The notes under the pieces are model-generated. The model was not told where the DNA came from, ran no database searches, and saw only the letters and a list, made by a program, of their open reading frames with translations. 47,855 nucleotides of DNA, taken from assembly GCA_963827735.1 (NCBI GenBank), contig CAWHBO010000007.1, positions 1-47,855 on the forward strand. The letters run 5' to 3'. The position numbers were made by a program, and so were the translations under genes. This DNA is from CAWHBO01 sp963827735 (GTDB lineage Bacteria > Patescibacteriota > Patescibacteriia > Patescibacteriales > UBA12075). Shown one piece after another: positions 39,611 to 47,855 of this stretch (positions are counted from its first letter, which is position 1; the number at the start of each line of letters is the position of its first letter).

Positions 39611-39667
39611 GTTATTCGCTTCGCGAACCCGCCCTATCCCGCAAAATGCGGGACGGGACATGCGAAT
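39611..39667 (-). repeat. REP-like element copy B, at the TM1266-type gene start
   Basis: The reverse complement reads ATTCGCATGTCCCGTCCCGC, then TTTTGCGGGATAG, then GCGAAGCGAATAAC, nearly the same as copy A in cca. It lies immediately before the start codon of the TM1266-type gene and would fold in its leader. Confidence 0.85.
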
Positions 39668-39719
39668 ATTTAAATATTAATTTAACCATCAATAATTATA
39701 GCACATTTTGGCAAACCAT

Positions 39720-40385
39720 TCACTCCTTACCGAATACCGGGGTGTTTTCTTCCACAATTTTTTCCCCTATAATCACCAGGCGTTCTTTTTGGGAATATAT
39801 CGGGTTGCAGGTGTACATGGTGATGGTTGGTTCTTTGGTCGGCTCCAGAATGCTTAAATCTGTCGGGTCAACAATTTTTATCTCTTTGATCTGATAAAAA
39901 TAATATTTCTTATCCCAAAATATGGAAAAAGTATCGCCAACCTCAAGCTTATCAAAAAGATAAAAAGTTAAATTGCTGGGGGGCAGATATTTGAAACGAT
40001 GGCCGGTGATGATGGTGTTACCGCCTTGATCCGGGGTTGATCCTTGAGGATCGCGCCAGGCGCCCCTGGAAAGGCCATAATCTGATGATTTTGACTCTAC
40101 GATGGGGACATTGACTCCGATTTTTTTGATAATGAGTCTCTGCGGAGAAACATCAAATTGAGCCTCAGTCAAATGATTGACAATGTTTTCAGCTTCGCTT
40201 TTCATTGACACGAAACTTTCCGGCTTTTCAGTGTTTACCGGCAATTGGTTTTGAGAAGAGTTGATTTTATACTTGAAATCCGGATAAAAAGGAAAAATTA
40301 CGATATACGCCAAAAGCGACACGGCTAAAATCTCAAAAAAATACAAAGATAATTTAAGTAAAATTTTTTTTACTTTTATATGCAT
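39720..40385 (-). CDS. sortase
   Basis: The 221-residue protein is a membrane-anchored cysteine transpeptidase that would attach surface proteins to the wall. It has one N-terminal membrane segment (about 12-34) and a sortase barrel with the catalytic His129 (ITGHRF), Cys193 (TMYTCNPI) and Arg202 (QKERLVI). The class is uncertain. It is directly next to two genes whose products end in an LxATG-type sorting signal, which are its probable substrates. Confidence 0.92.
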   Translation of the reverse strand: MHIKVKKILLKLSLYFFEILAVSLLAYIVIFPFYPDFKYKINSSQNQLPVNTEKPESFVSMKSEAENIVNHLTEAQFDVSPQRLIIKKIGVNVPIVESKSSDYGLSRGAWRDPQGSTPDQGGNTIITGHRFKYLPPSNLTFYLFDKLEVGDTFSIFWDKKYYFYQIKEIKIVDPTDLSILEPTKEPTITMYTCNPIYSQKERLVIIGEKIVEENTPVFGKE

Positions 40386-40396
40386 ATATTTCTTGC

Positions 40397-40424
40397 AAAA
40401 ACTCCTCTTGAGGGGAGGAGCTTT
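40397..40424 (-). terminator. terminator after the vWA surface protein gene
   Basis: CTCCTC (40402-40407) and GAGGAG (40415-40420) form a stem that is followed by TTTTTG on the minus strand, about 35 bases after the stop at 40455. Confidence 0.6.
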
Positions 40425-40454
40425 GCATATCTTTTAAAATCTGATGGTTTAATT

Positions 40455-43400
40455 TTAAGCTATTTTTCTTCTTAAGTAAAGAATACTGCCAAGCATCATA
40501 AACAGAACCAAGTTAAGCGCGCTGAATTCTTTGGCATCAAAACCCGTTGCCGCCAGCACTTTGACAACTTTTATCTCAAAATTATCTGAAGCTTTTACAG
40601 GCGCGTTGTTATCGGCAAAAACTTCCGCTGTGTTGGTAAAAACTTGCGCTTTCGCGTCGCTCTTTACAACCGCAGCGACTTCAATCAATTTTACGTCACC
40701 GACAGCCATATCCCCCAAAATCCAAGACATCTCAGTTTCATTGGAGTCGGCAAATTTTAAGCTTTCCGGCAAAACATCTTTAAGGATGACATTGTAAGCG
40801 GTTAAAGTTCCGATGTTTTCAACTGTCAAAGTGAAGTTGATTTTTTCACCCGGATTAACCATTGTCTTTTCAGCTTTCTTTTCAAGCTTAAGCTCAGGCT
40901 TGCCTTCTTCGCCTTTAACGACTGGAGGGACGACCGGATCATGAGGGGTGGTAAAGTATGATGGTGTGCCGCCGCCGCCCGAAGAATTCCTTTTCAGATT
41001 ACAGCTGTTGTTGCAAGTGTAGCCGGAAGGAGCACTGCCATCGCATTCTTCACCGCTTTCTTTTACGCCATTGCCGCATACCGGACCGCCTCCGCCGCAA
41101 GAACCGCAGTCGTTTGAACAAGACGAGCAAGTCTCCTGGCCGTTGCAGACAGCGTCTCCGCAGACCGGAGCTTTGAAATTGGCGAAATTTATGGCCGTCA
41201 AGGATAAACCAGTCGGTAAATTTAAGTAGTACGCAAGATTATTTTGCGGATACGTCTGAGTCCAACCGGAAACTTGCGTTTCCGCCACACCATAATCACC
41301 GGAACTCAAATTTGTAAATTCATAGTATCCATCGCCATTGGTGGTGCTGGTCGCTTGTCTTGTGCAAAATCCGCTTAAGCCTTCGGTGGAAGTGGCAACA
41401 ACGAATCTGTCGTTTGACAAAAGTGTTGACGTTCCTGTTTCCAGAGGGGTATAAGGACATCTCCAAAGGCCGATTTCCCAATTGCTGATCTTCGTATCGC
41501 CTGAGTCAATGGCGCCATTTTTGTTTACATCGTTATATTTATATCCGGAAATTGAACTTACCGGCACGATTGTCTTGGTGTTTATAAAATCAACCGAAAC
41601 CACACTCCCCAAGGCTATGTTGATCGTGGTGCTTCCGTTTGTAGATAACTGCGACCAGCCTGACTGAGCCACCTCCTGAACTGAATATGTGTCAGGCGAG
41701 AGGTTGTCAAAAGTCACGCAATTTGAAGCCGCTCCGGTTGTGGTTGCCAAACTTTCTGTGGTGGAACTTACCGGTGAAATTGTAAATGTCCAAGGGGTGG
41801 CCGCCGGAGTTTGATCAGCGGTCGTTGAGGCATTGCCGTCAGCATCAATCAATTTACAAACCGTAACTTTGCCTCCAATCAATGTGCATTGGCCGGTGCA
41901 AGTGGCAGAACCGTTGACGCCATCATCGCAAGCCTCTGTTCCTTCTTTGATGCTGTTTCCACAAACGCTGGGGGTGTTTCCGGAGCAATCAGCATTGCAA
42001 AATCCGTACTTGCCGTTGTTGGCGCCATCGTCGCAGGTTTCCGCGCCGTTCTTAACGCCGTCTCCGCATTTTTGATCAGTCGTGCATCCGCTCCAAGAAC
42101 AAGAATTACATGATTCAATTCCAACATAACCATTTAACGTGGTGCACGCCTTGGAAGCGTCGCCATCGCATTGTTCGTATTGTCCGCAAAAATTCGGCGA
42201 TTGTGTAATCAAATCTCCGCAGTATGATTCATAAACAACTGTACAGCCTTCTGAGCATTTGTAGTGCGCAGGATCATATGATCCCAGGTCGCTGCCGTCG
42301 CATTGTTCGCTGTCGTTAATCTTACCGTCCCCGCAATACTCAGTCGGTACGCAGTTTCCCCAATTGCAATCGTTTGCGCAGGTCTTGACACCATTGTATC
42401 CATCTGAGTCGCACGCCAAGGTTTGACCGATTTCACAGGCTTCTTGGTAGCTTGGGTAATCATCAACGATCAAATTTCCGCAAGTCGGTAAATAATTTCC
42501 AAAATGAGCATCGGTAACATTCTCACCCCAATCTACCGTATAACTATACGGAGAACCCAAAACTGGATAAGTCTGTTCATAAACAGCTACTCCGTCTTTT
42601 CCAGTTTCAGAGATGGTGTAAGTCCCCTGGTCCAATCCGGAAAATGTATAACAACCGTTGTCGTCGGTTTTCTGTGTTTTGGGAGCGGTCAGACTGCCGC
42701 CAAAAATTGATATCGTCCAGCCGCTGCTTTTCGCTTCTGATGAAAAATCAGCTGAATCGCCATCTTTATCGTTGTCATAAAATTTGCATCCGGAAATTGA
42801 AGCATACTCGCAGATCTTGGCAGAAATTTGACTGTATATTCCCTGAAGATCTGCCGTGGATGGAGAAAAATAGTAATCATCGGCTGAATTGGCTATGTTC
42901 TTTAACATATCGCCGTTCACATCTGCCCCCAGGCCGATCGTAAAAATTTTATACCCCAAAGCTTTCGCGGCGCTTGCCATGTTTTCCGCATATGCTACGT
43001 CCACAGGATTTTCATTACTGCCTGTCCCATTTGGCCGGTTCGCCATGCCATCGGTCAAAAGGATCATGGCTTTTACCGCCTGAGACTTTGCTCTGGAAGA
43101 CGACAACTCGCCGGTCGCGGAAACGATGGCATCGCCAATGTTCGTAAAACCGTAAGCTGACAATGAATCAATCTGATTGATTGTTTCCGTATGATTGTTG
43201 GAAAGCGTTTTATCCAAGGTTACGTCAGTGGAAAATGATACCAGCGCTGATTGGTCATTTGATCCAAGCAATCCGACAAAATAATCCGCCGCGCTGATGG
43301 CAGCCGTTATCTTCATTGGTTCTTCGCCTTTCATGGTTCCGGACCGGTCAATGATCATGACCATATCCAAATCCGCCGCGCACATGCTCTCGGTTGAATC

Positions 43401-43547
43401 GGCTTCCGCCACCGGCGCGAACATAAAAAACATGCCGGAAAATGACATGTTAAGCACCGTCATGATGATGACGCTGGTTGATAAAAATTTATACGTTTTT
43501 TCCCTCCTAATGATTTTTTTCTCTTTAATCAAGAAATCAATTTTCAT
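40455..43547 (-). CDS. vWA/DUF11 surface protein with LAATG sorting signal
   Basis: The 1030-residue protein is an exported, probably wall-anchored adhesin or surface protein. It begins with an extended signal peptide (about 1-49), then a von Willebrand A domain (about 58-245) with the MIDAS motif DRSGT (67-71), an SdrD-type B domain (about 250-345), Cys-rich repeats of CGDGKINDSEQCDG type (about 350-560), a second SdrD-like domain (KYNDVNKNG), and a DUF11 domain (about 875-985). The C-terminal 33 residues start LAATGFD, then a hydrophobic span and RRK, resembling a sortase signal. It is next to the sortase gene. Confidence 0.9.
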   Translation of the reverse strand: MKIDFLIKEKKIIRREKTYKFLSTSVIIMTVLNMSFSGMFFMFAPVAEADSTESMCAADLDMVMIIDRSGTMKGEEPMKITAAISAADYFVGLLGSNDQSALVSFSTDVTLDKTLSNNHTETINQIDSLSAYGFTNIGDAIVSATGELSSSRAKSQAVKAMILLTDGMANRPNGTGSNENPVDVAYAENMASAAKALGYKIFTIGLGADVNGDMLKNIANSADDYYFSPSTADLQGIYSQISAKICEYASISGCKFYDNDKDGDSADFSSEAKSSGWTISIFGGSLTAPKTQKTDDNGCYTFSGLDQGTYTISETGKDGVAVYEQTYPVLGSPYSYTVDWGENVTDAHFGNYLPTCGNLIVDDYPSYQEACEIGQTLACDSDGYNGVKTCANDCNWGNCVPTEYCGDGKINDSEQCDGSDLGSYDPAHYKCSEGCTVVYESYCGDLITQSPNFCGQYEQCDGDASKACTTLNGYVGIESCNSCSWSGCTTDQKCGDGVKNGAETCDDGANNGKYGFCNADCSGNTPSVCGNSIKEGTEACDDGVNGSATCTGQCTLIGGKVTVCKLIDADGNASTTADQTPAATPWTFTISPVSSTTESLATTTGAASNCVTFDNLSPDTYSVQEVAQSGWSQLSTNGSTTINIALGSVVSVDFINTKTIVPVSSISGYKYNDVNKNGAIDSGDTKISNWEIGLWRCPYTPLETGTSTLLSNDRFVVATSTEGLSGFCTRQATSTTNGDGYYEFTNLSSGDYGVAETQVSGWTQTYPQNNLAYYLNLPTGLSLTAINFANFKAPVCGDAVCNGQETCSSCSNDCGSCGGGGPVCGNGVKESGEECDGSAPSGYTCNNSCNLKRNSSGGGGTPSYFTTPHDPVVPPVVKGEEGKPELKLEKKAEKTMVNPGEKINFTLTVENIGTLTAYNVILKDVLPESLKFADSNETEMSWILGDMAVGDVKLIEVAAVVKSDAKAQVFTNTAEVFADNNAPVKASDNFEIKVVKVLAATGFDAKEFSALNLVLFMMLGSILYLRRKIA

Positions 43548-43698
43548 AAAAGTTTATTTTTTGTAAATATAATAAAAATTAAAAATGCTCATACAAAGCA
43601 TATTGATTAAAGAATTTAACACAATCGCGCATGTCTGTCAAGACACGAATGTCAATCAAATTACATAAATTTTAGGCTTATTTTAAACAAAATTTAAA

Positions 43699-43724
43699 GC
43701 CCCGTTAGCGTAAGCTAACGGGGC
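43699..43724 (-). terminator. terminator after the MopE-type surface protein gene
   Basis: An 11-base-pair stem GCCCCGTTAGC/GCTAACGGGGC with loop GTAA lies 26 bases after the stop at 43750, with T-rich flanks. Confidence 0.85.
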
Positions 43725-43749
43725 GTTTAAAATTTGCTTCAAAAATTTA

Positions 43750-46700
43750 TTACGCCACTTTTCTTTTGATAAAGAAAATTCCAAACAAAGACAAGAACAG
43801 CAAAAAGCTAAGTCCGCTCAATTCTTTTGAGTCAAAACCGGTCGCCCCCAGCACTGATATGTTTTTAACTTCAAAATTATGAGAAGCGGTGACGTTTTCT
43901 GAATTGTCTGCCTTGACCACTGCCGTGTTGATGAAGGCTCCAGCTTGCGCGTCGGACTTAACCAATGTTTTCACTTCAATCGTTTTGGTTTCACCTGCAG
44001 CCAAATCGCCCAAATTCCAGGCCATCTCTTTGTCAGTTGAACCGACAAATTTTAAACCTTCAGGCAACAAATCCTTAAGAGACACATTGAAAGCAGTCAA
44101 AGTTCCGGTATTCTTCACTGTCAATGTGAATGTTATCTCGTCACCTGGATTGACCAGATCTTTATCAGCTGTTTTTATAAGATTCAAAATCGGCGCGCCT
44201 TCTTCGCCCAAAACGACTGGTTTTTCTCCTTCTTTGGTGTTTGTCTTGAATTCCCCACCGCCGCCGGTCGTAAAGTATGACGGTGTTCCGCCGCCGCCGG
44301 ATGAATTCTTCTTAAGCGCACAACCGGTCTCACAAGTATATCCGTCCGGAGCGCTACCGTCGCATTCCTCGCTGCCTTCTTTTATCCCATTGCCGCAAGA
44401 AGAAGAACTGTTGCTGGCGAAATAGTTGGCAAAATTGATTAAGCCAACTATCGATTCGACCGGTAAATTCAAATAATATGAAAGATTACTCACTGGATAA
44501 GTTTGTGCCCAACCGCTTACCTGAGTTTCCGCTACACCGTAATCGCCGGAAGTAAGGCCGGTAAATTCATAATAACCGTTAGCATTCGTGGTGGTGGTTG
44601 CCTGTAATGAACAGAATCCTGTTTCCTCTGAATCATGAGTTCTTACAACGAATCTATCATTTGACAACAGTGTTGACGATCCTGATTCCATTGGTGAATA
44701 TGGACATCTCCAAAGACCAATTTCCCAGCCAGAAATTGCGCTTTCCCCTTCATTGATCACGCCATTGTTGTTGCTGTCGTTATATTTATATCCGGAGATG
44801 GTGCTTGGTATGCATTCGTCAATCTCATCAATGGCTTTGTCGCAATCATTATCAATCTGATCTTTGCAGGAAAGCGTAGACGGCGTGCATCCGCCGCCGC
44901 AAGATCCGCAATCAGAAGCGCAAGTTTCACAATTCTCATTTTCGTTGCAGGTTTCATCACCGCAAAATGGACCTGAGCCGCAATCTGTCACCAAGCGCAA
45001 ATGATCAAAAGTGATGGAATTCTGTCCGATACAGGCGTAGTTTGAGATGTATACAATAATTTTGGAAAAATTTACATTACCCATTTTCGCCAAATCAAGC
45101 GTCAAATCGCCTGAAGCCGCGGATAGCTCCGTATAATGAGCCGGATCGGAAGCCGCGTAACCGGCGTAAATTCCACTTATAACGCCCTGTCCGTAATATA
45201 CTTGATAACCTACCGCGACGTCACTGCTGTCAAGCAATGTCACTTGTAAATACGGAAAATTATATTCATCCATGGTGGAAGTAAAAGCTAAATATGCTTT
45301 GAGATCGCTGGTTGCCGAATTTCCATTCACTGCGTATGTTTTATAAATCGATTGGCTCGGGCAAAGAGCATAAGTGCTCCCGACGACGCTGGTTTGAATT
45401 GCGGTACTCAAATCATAAGGAGATGTGATTTCACTGTAGCTGAAAATCGGATTGTTACCGGTATCGTTCACATTCCACCCGGTCAAACTGCCGGGAGCAA
45501 CAGCGTCCAATAAAGTCGTTCCACTTACACAACCGCCGCCGCATACGTTACCTTCATCAACATAACCATCGCAGTCATTATCAAGCTGGTCGCAAATTTC
45601 AGCGCCGGTCACCACACAGTTATATTGATCACAGGCATTGCCTATGCCGTCAGCATCATCATCTGTCTGTTCGGAATTTCTGGTTAAGGGGCAATTGTCA
45701 CAAGCATCGCCGATCAGATCGCCGTCAGAGTCTGCCTGGTCAGGATTTGAGTTGTTCGGACAATTATCGCAAGAGTCCCCTAAACCGTCGCCATCCGCGT
45801 CAGCTTGGTTTGAATTAGCGACATTTGGACAATTGTCAACATTGTTGCAGATCAGATCGCCGTCGGTATCTTCACATGAGCAGGTTAAATCTGCGCCATC
45901 GCAATTCTGATCAATGCCATCGCCGCAGATTTCTTCGCCCGGCGTTCCGGCCGTGGCGTTGCACTCAGTCGTTAAACCGTCTCCGGAGCAGACATAATAT
46001 CCGGCTGTTTTACAGGCGCCGATACCGGCAGAACATTCATCGTTTAAATTATCAAAATCCTCATCAATGGAAGCATCGCAATCATTGTCTTTTGTGTCAC
46101 AGGCTTCATTGGCCCTTCCAATGACTCCTTCACATGTCCCCCAAGTTCCGCCGGCGCAAGTCTGAGTACCGAAAGAGCATTCCCCGGTATCGCTATCGCC
46201 GCATGATCTGTTTGTGCCGTTTACGCATTCGCAATTTTCATCTGCCGTTCCATCGCAATTTTCATCCAAAGAACCTTCACAATCTTCGGTTTGTGCGCCA
46301 AAAAACGGATCGCAAGTATCACCCACCCAAAAACCTGCTTCGCAAGTCTTGACACCGGTATTGTAAGCGCAAGCGCCCAATCCGCAAGTTGTTTTTTGAG
46401 TTAAATCTTCATCAATTGATTCATCGCAGTCATCGTCAATGTTGTTGCAAATTTCCTCAGATGATGGGCCAACCAAGCATGAATCTACCATTGAGCCGCC
46501 AAGGCATGCCAACTCTCCGGTTGCCGCACAAGCGCCGGTTCCGCAAGTTGTCGGAGTTGTACCGAGAGCTTCGTCTGTAAAACCGTTACAGTTATCATCA
46601 ATGCCATTGCAACTTTCAGTCACTGTGGGATGAATTGCTCCATTATTATCATTACAATCCGCCGGTCCGCAATCGCCGCCTTCAGCATAATAGCCATCTT

Positions 46701-47307
46701 GGTCGCTATCAGTACATTTTAAAGCATTAAATGCCACGCAATAATAAGTATTACCAAATTTCGGACCAGTAATAAAATCATAATTGTCGTAATACATAAC
46801 ATCATTGCCACACCACATCTCTGCGCTTTCAGATCCACCATTCAAACCGCTATAATTTATATACCCAGATTTCATCGCCTCGCGAACATAAATTTCTTTT
46901 TCGCTGTTAACCGTGAAACTTGTTTTACCGTCAGTGCCGGTCGGCGCGGTAGAATTCCAGGTTCCGACTTCACCTAAATTATCTCCGGGATTTGCCTGTC
47001 CGCCATTAACCCACTGAAAAACCCAGCCAGATGCTAAACGACAATTCGTATGAGCATTAACATAATTTTGAGCTGAAGTGCTATTTATATTCGCTCCGGC
47101 ATTCCAATTAGGCAAGTCAGATTCATTTTGACAAACAATTTTTGTAGCAACAACCGCTACAGATTTTACAGCGGCCTGTGCCGCAGACGGCTTAAAGAAC
47201 AAAGCGCCTGAAAATGAAATGTTAAAAATTGTCGCAAAAATTACGCCGGTATAAAAAAACCTGCGCAATTTTTCCCTGCTTGCGAGCTTACAATTGGTTT
47301 GAAACAT
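43750..47307 (-). CDS. MopE/thrombospondin-3/DUF11 surface protein with LGATG sorting signal
   Basis: The 1185-residue protein has an extended signal peptide (about 1-46), several MopE-type Cys/Asp metal-binding repeats (DCNDNNGAIHP, ESCNGIDDNCNG, EEICNNIDDDCD), thrombospondin type 3 calcium-binding repeats (ADADGDGLGDSCDNCPNNS and relatives), an SdrD-like domain and a DUF11 domain. It ends LGATGFDSKE, then a hydrophobic span and KRK, starting 33 residues before the end. Its SdrD part is very similar to that of the 1030-residue neighbour, suggesting duplication. It probably binds Ca2+ and is anchored by the sortase. Confidence 0.9.
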   Translation of the reverse strand: MFQTNCKLASREKLRRFFYTGVIFATIFNISFSGALFFKPSAAQAAVKSVAVVATKIVCQNESDLPNWNAGANINSTSAQNYVNAHTNCRLASGWVFQWVNGGQANPGDNLGEVGTWNSTAPTGTDGKTSFTVNSEKEIYVREAMKSGYINYSGLNGGSESAEMWCGNDVMYYDNYDFITGPKFGNTYYCVAFNALKCTDSDQDGYYAEGGDCGPADCNDNNGAIHPTVTESCNGIDDNCNGFTDEALGTTPTTCGTGACAATGELACLGGSMVDSCLVGPSSEEICNNIDDDCDESIDEDLTQKTTCGLGACAYNTGVKTCEAGFWVGDTCDPFFGAQTEDCEGSLDENCDGTADENCECVNGTNRSCGDSDTGECSFGTQTCAGGTWGTCEGVIGRANEACDTKDNDCDASIDEDFDNLNDECSAGIGACKTAGYYVCSGDGLTTECNATAGTPGEEICGDGIDQNCDGADLTCSCEDTDGDLICNNVDNCPNVANSNQADADGDGLGDSCDNCPNNSNPDQADSDGDLIGDACDNCPLTRNSEQTDDDADGIGNACDQYNCVVTGAEICDQLDNDCDGYVDEGNVCGGGCVSGTTLLDAVAPGSLTGWNVNDTGNNPIFSYSEITSPYDLSTAIQTSVVGSTYALCPSQSIYKTYAVNGNSATSDLKAYLAFTSTMDEYNFPYLQVTLLDSSDVAVGYQVYYGQGVISGIYAGYAASDPAHYTELSAASGDLTLDLAKMGNVNFSKIIVYISNYACIGQNSITFDHLRLVTDCGSGPFCGDETCNENENCETCASDCGSCGGGCTPSTLSCKDQIDNDCDKAIDEIDECIPSTISGYKYNDSNNNGVINEGESAISGWEIGLWRCPYSPMESGSSTLLSNDRFVVRTHDSEETGFCSLQATTTTNANGYYEFTGLTSGDYGVAETQVSGWAQTYPVSNLSYYLNLPVESIVGLINFANYFASNSSSSCGNGIKEGSEECDGSAPDGYTCETGCALKKNSSGGGGTPSYFTTGGGGEFKTNTKEGEKPVVLGEEGAPILNLIKTADKDLVNPGDEITFTLTVKNTGTLTAFNVSLKDLLPEGLKFVGSTDKEMAWNLGDLAAGETKTIEVKTLVKSDAQAGAFINTAVVKADNSENVTASHNFEVKNISVLGATGFDSKELSGLSFLLFLSLFGIFFIKRKVA

Positions 47308-47348
47308 AATTACTTATAATTATTTATAAAAATATATAAAATAACAAA

Positions 47349-47387
47349 AAACTTTTACACAGGGACTGATTCTAACTGTAAAAGTTT
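47349..47387 (-). terminator. terminator of the truncated surface protein gene
   Basis: AAACTTTTACA (47349-47359) pairs with TGTAAAAGTTT (47377-47387), followed on the minus strand by TTTTTG, about 54 bases after the stop at 47441. Confidence 0.8.
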
Positions 47388-47440
47388 AACATAAAAAGCC
47401 GTCGGAAGTCAATTTTTTTTGTCAAATTTTTTAACTTATT

Positions 47441-47855
47441 TTAGCCTTTATTTAAATTCTTTCTGATCATTGCACTGCAAAATACCAATGAAGTTAACAA
47501 CAACACCAACAACAAGAACTCTTTTACGCTAAAACCTGTGGAAAAAAATTCCATACCAAGGACTGACGGAGCCATGATTTTCAAATCCGCGCTGTCCTCT
47601 GCCTGCACCTCCGCTCCCTTGACGATGGTAGCGACATTGGTATAAGTCTTTTCTTCCGCTGTACCAAGAATATCAATCGTATATTCATAAGTCTTGATTT
47701 CCCCGGAACTGATATCAACAGCGGGCCAAGATTTAAATGTTTCATCTGTTCCGGAAAACACAAATCCCTCCGGCAAAGCATCGTTCAAAACGACATCAGA
47801 AGCCGCCATTGTGCCGTTGTTGACGACTGTAATACGGAACGGAACGCCAGTCTGG
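47441..47855 (-). CDS. surface protein C-terminus with DUF11 domain (cut by window edge)
   Basis: This is the last 137 codons of a larger gene whose 5' end lies outside the window. The frame is open to the right edge, and the codons before the internal Met read TGVPFRITVVNNGT, a DUF11 continuation, so the Met is not the start. The C-terminus reads FFSTGFSVKEF, then a hydrophobic span and basic RKNLNKG, a divergent form of the sorting signal seen in the two neighbouring surface proteins. Confidence 0.85.
   Translation of the reverse strand, partial: QTGVPFRITVVNNGTMAASDVVLNDALPEGFVFSGTDETFKSWPAVDISSGEIKTYEYTIDILGTAEEKTYTNVATIVKGAEVQAEDSADLKIMAPSVLGMEFFSTGFSVKEFLLLVLLLTSLVFCSAMIRKNLNKG

Noticed and set aside
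45825..46352. plus-strand frames rich in Arg/His opposite the MopE-type gene
   Set aside because: They arise from the Cys/Asp codon bias of the sense gene. No homology or start context supports them.

Overview
The window looks like chromosome from an AT-rich Patescibacteria (Candidate Phyla Radiation) bacterium, most likely of the Parcubacteria group. The evidence is the gene content and style: compact operons, a reduced cell-wall and division gene set, many genes of unknown function, a sigma-region-4 protein fused to a HARE-type helix-turn-helix, large MopE/thrombospondin-3/DUF11 surface proteins, and no ribosomal RNA, phage or IS genes. The standard bacterial code fits. The taxon is an inference, because no 16S gene is present.

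Nearly everything is on the minus strand, so it is read from right to left. At the left edge lie ftsX-ftsE (1-1.8 kb), a secreted D,D-carboxypeptidase with an RlpA-like domain, and two plus-strand tRNAs (Gly-CCC, Thr-CGT). Next comes an operon at 3.8-10.9 kb. It encodes a 506-aa membrane protein, a VirD4/TraG-like ATPase, a membrane glycosyltransferase, an FtsB/DivIC-like protein, a Lys-rich repeat protein and a membrane-anchored parvulin-like protein. The sigma-4/HARE gene is at 11-12.3 kb. A peptidoglycan precursor cluster (mraY, ftsW, murG, murC, murB) fills 12.6-18.9 kb. Housekeeping genes follow at 19-31.5 kb: tRNA-Val, rnhA, a twice-frameshifted recJ, lepA, rplU, malic enzyme, rarA, uppS, a DUF167 gene, rlmN and a metallophosphoesterase.

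One plus-strand island (31.6-35.6 kb) carries a copper module (CsoR-type repressor, a Cys-rich membrane/HMA protein, CopA) with a palindromic operator, then a RelB/RelE-type toxin-antitoxin pair. It abuts a duplicated 3' end of tRNA-Pro. The minus strand resumes with tRNA-Pro-CGG, tRNA-Ala-CGC, a cyclophilin lipoprotein, the CCA-adding enzyme, an ECF-S-like membrane protein and a TM1266-type regulator (both usually hydrogenase-associated). A sortase and three large surface proteins, the last cut by the window edge, complete the window. The surface proteins share a C-terminal [AS]TGF-type signal that the sortase probably uses.

The most striking structural signal is a set of dispersed low-complexity, often inverted repeats that fills many intergenic gaps, including one hairpin with perfect 36-bp arms. 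Sequence of the same kind also occurs in frame inside copA (two sites) and cca (two sites). One cca insert is a close copy of an element found just upstream of the TM1266-type gene. No CRISPR array, integrase or transposase was found.
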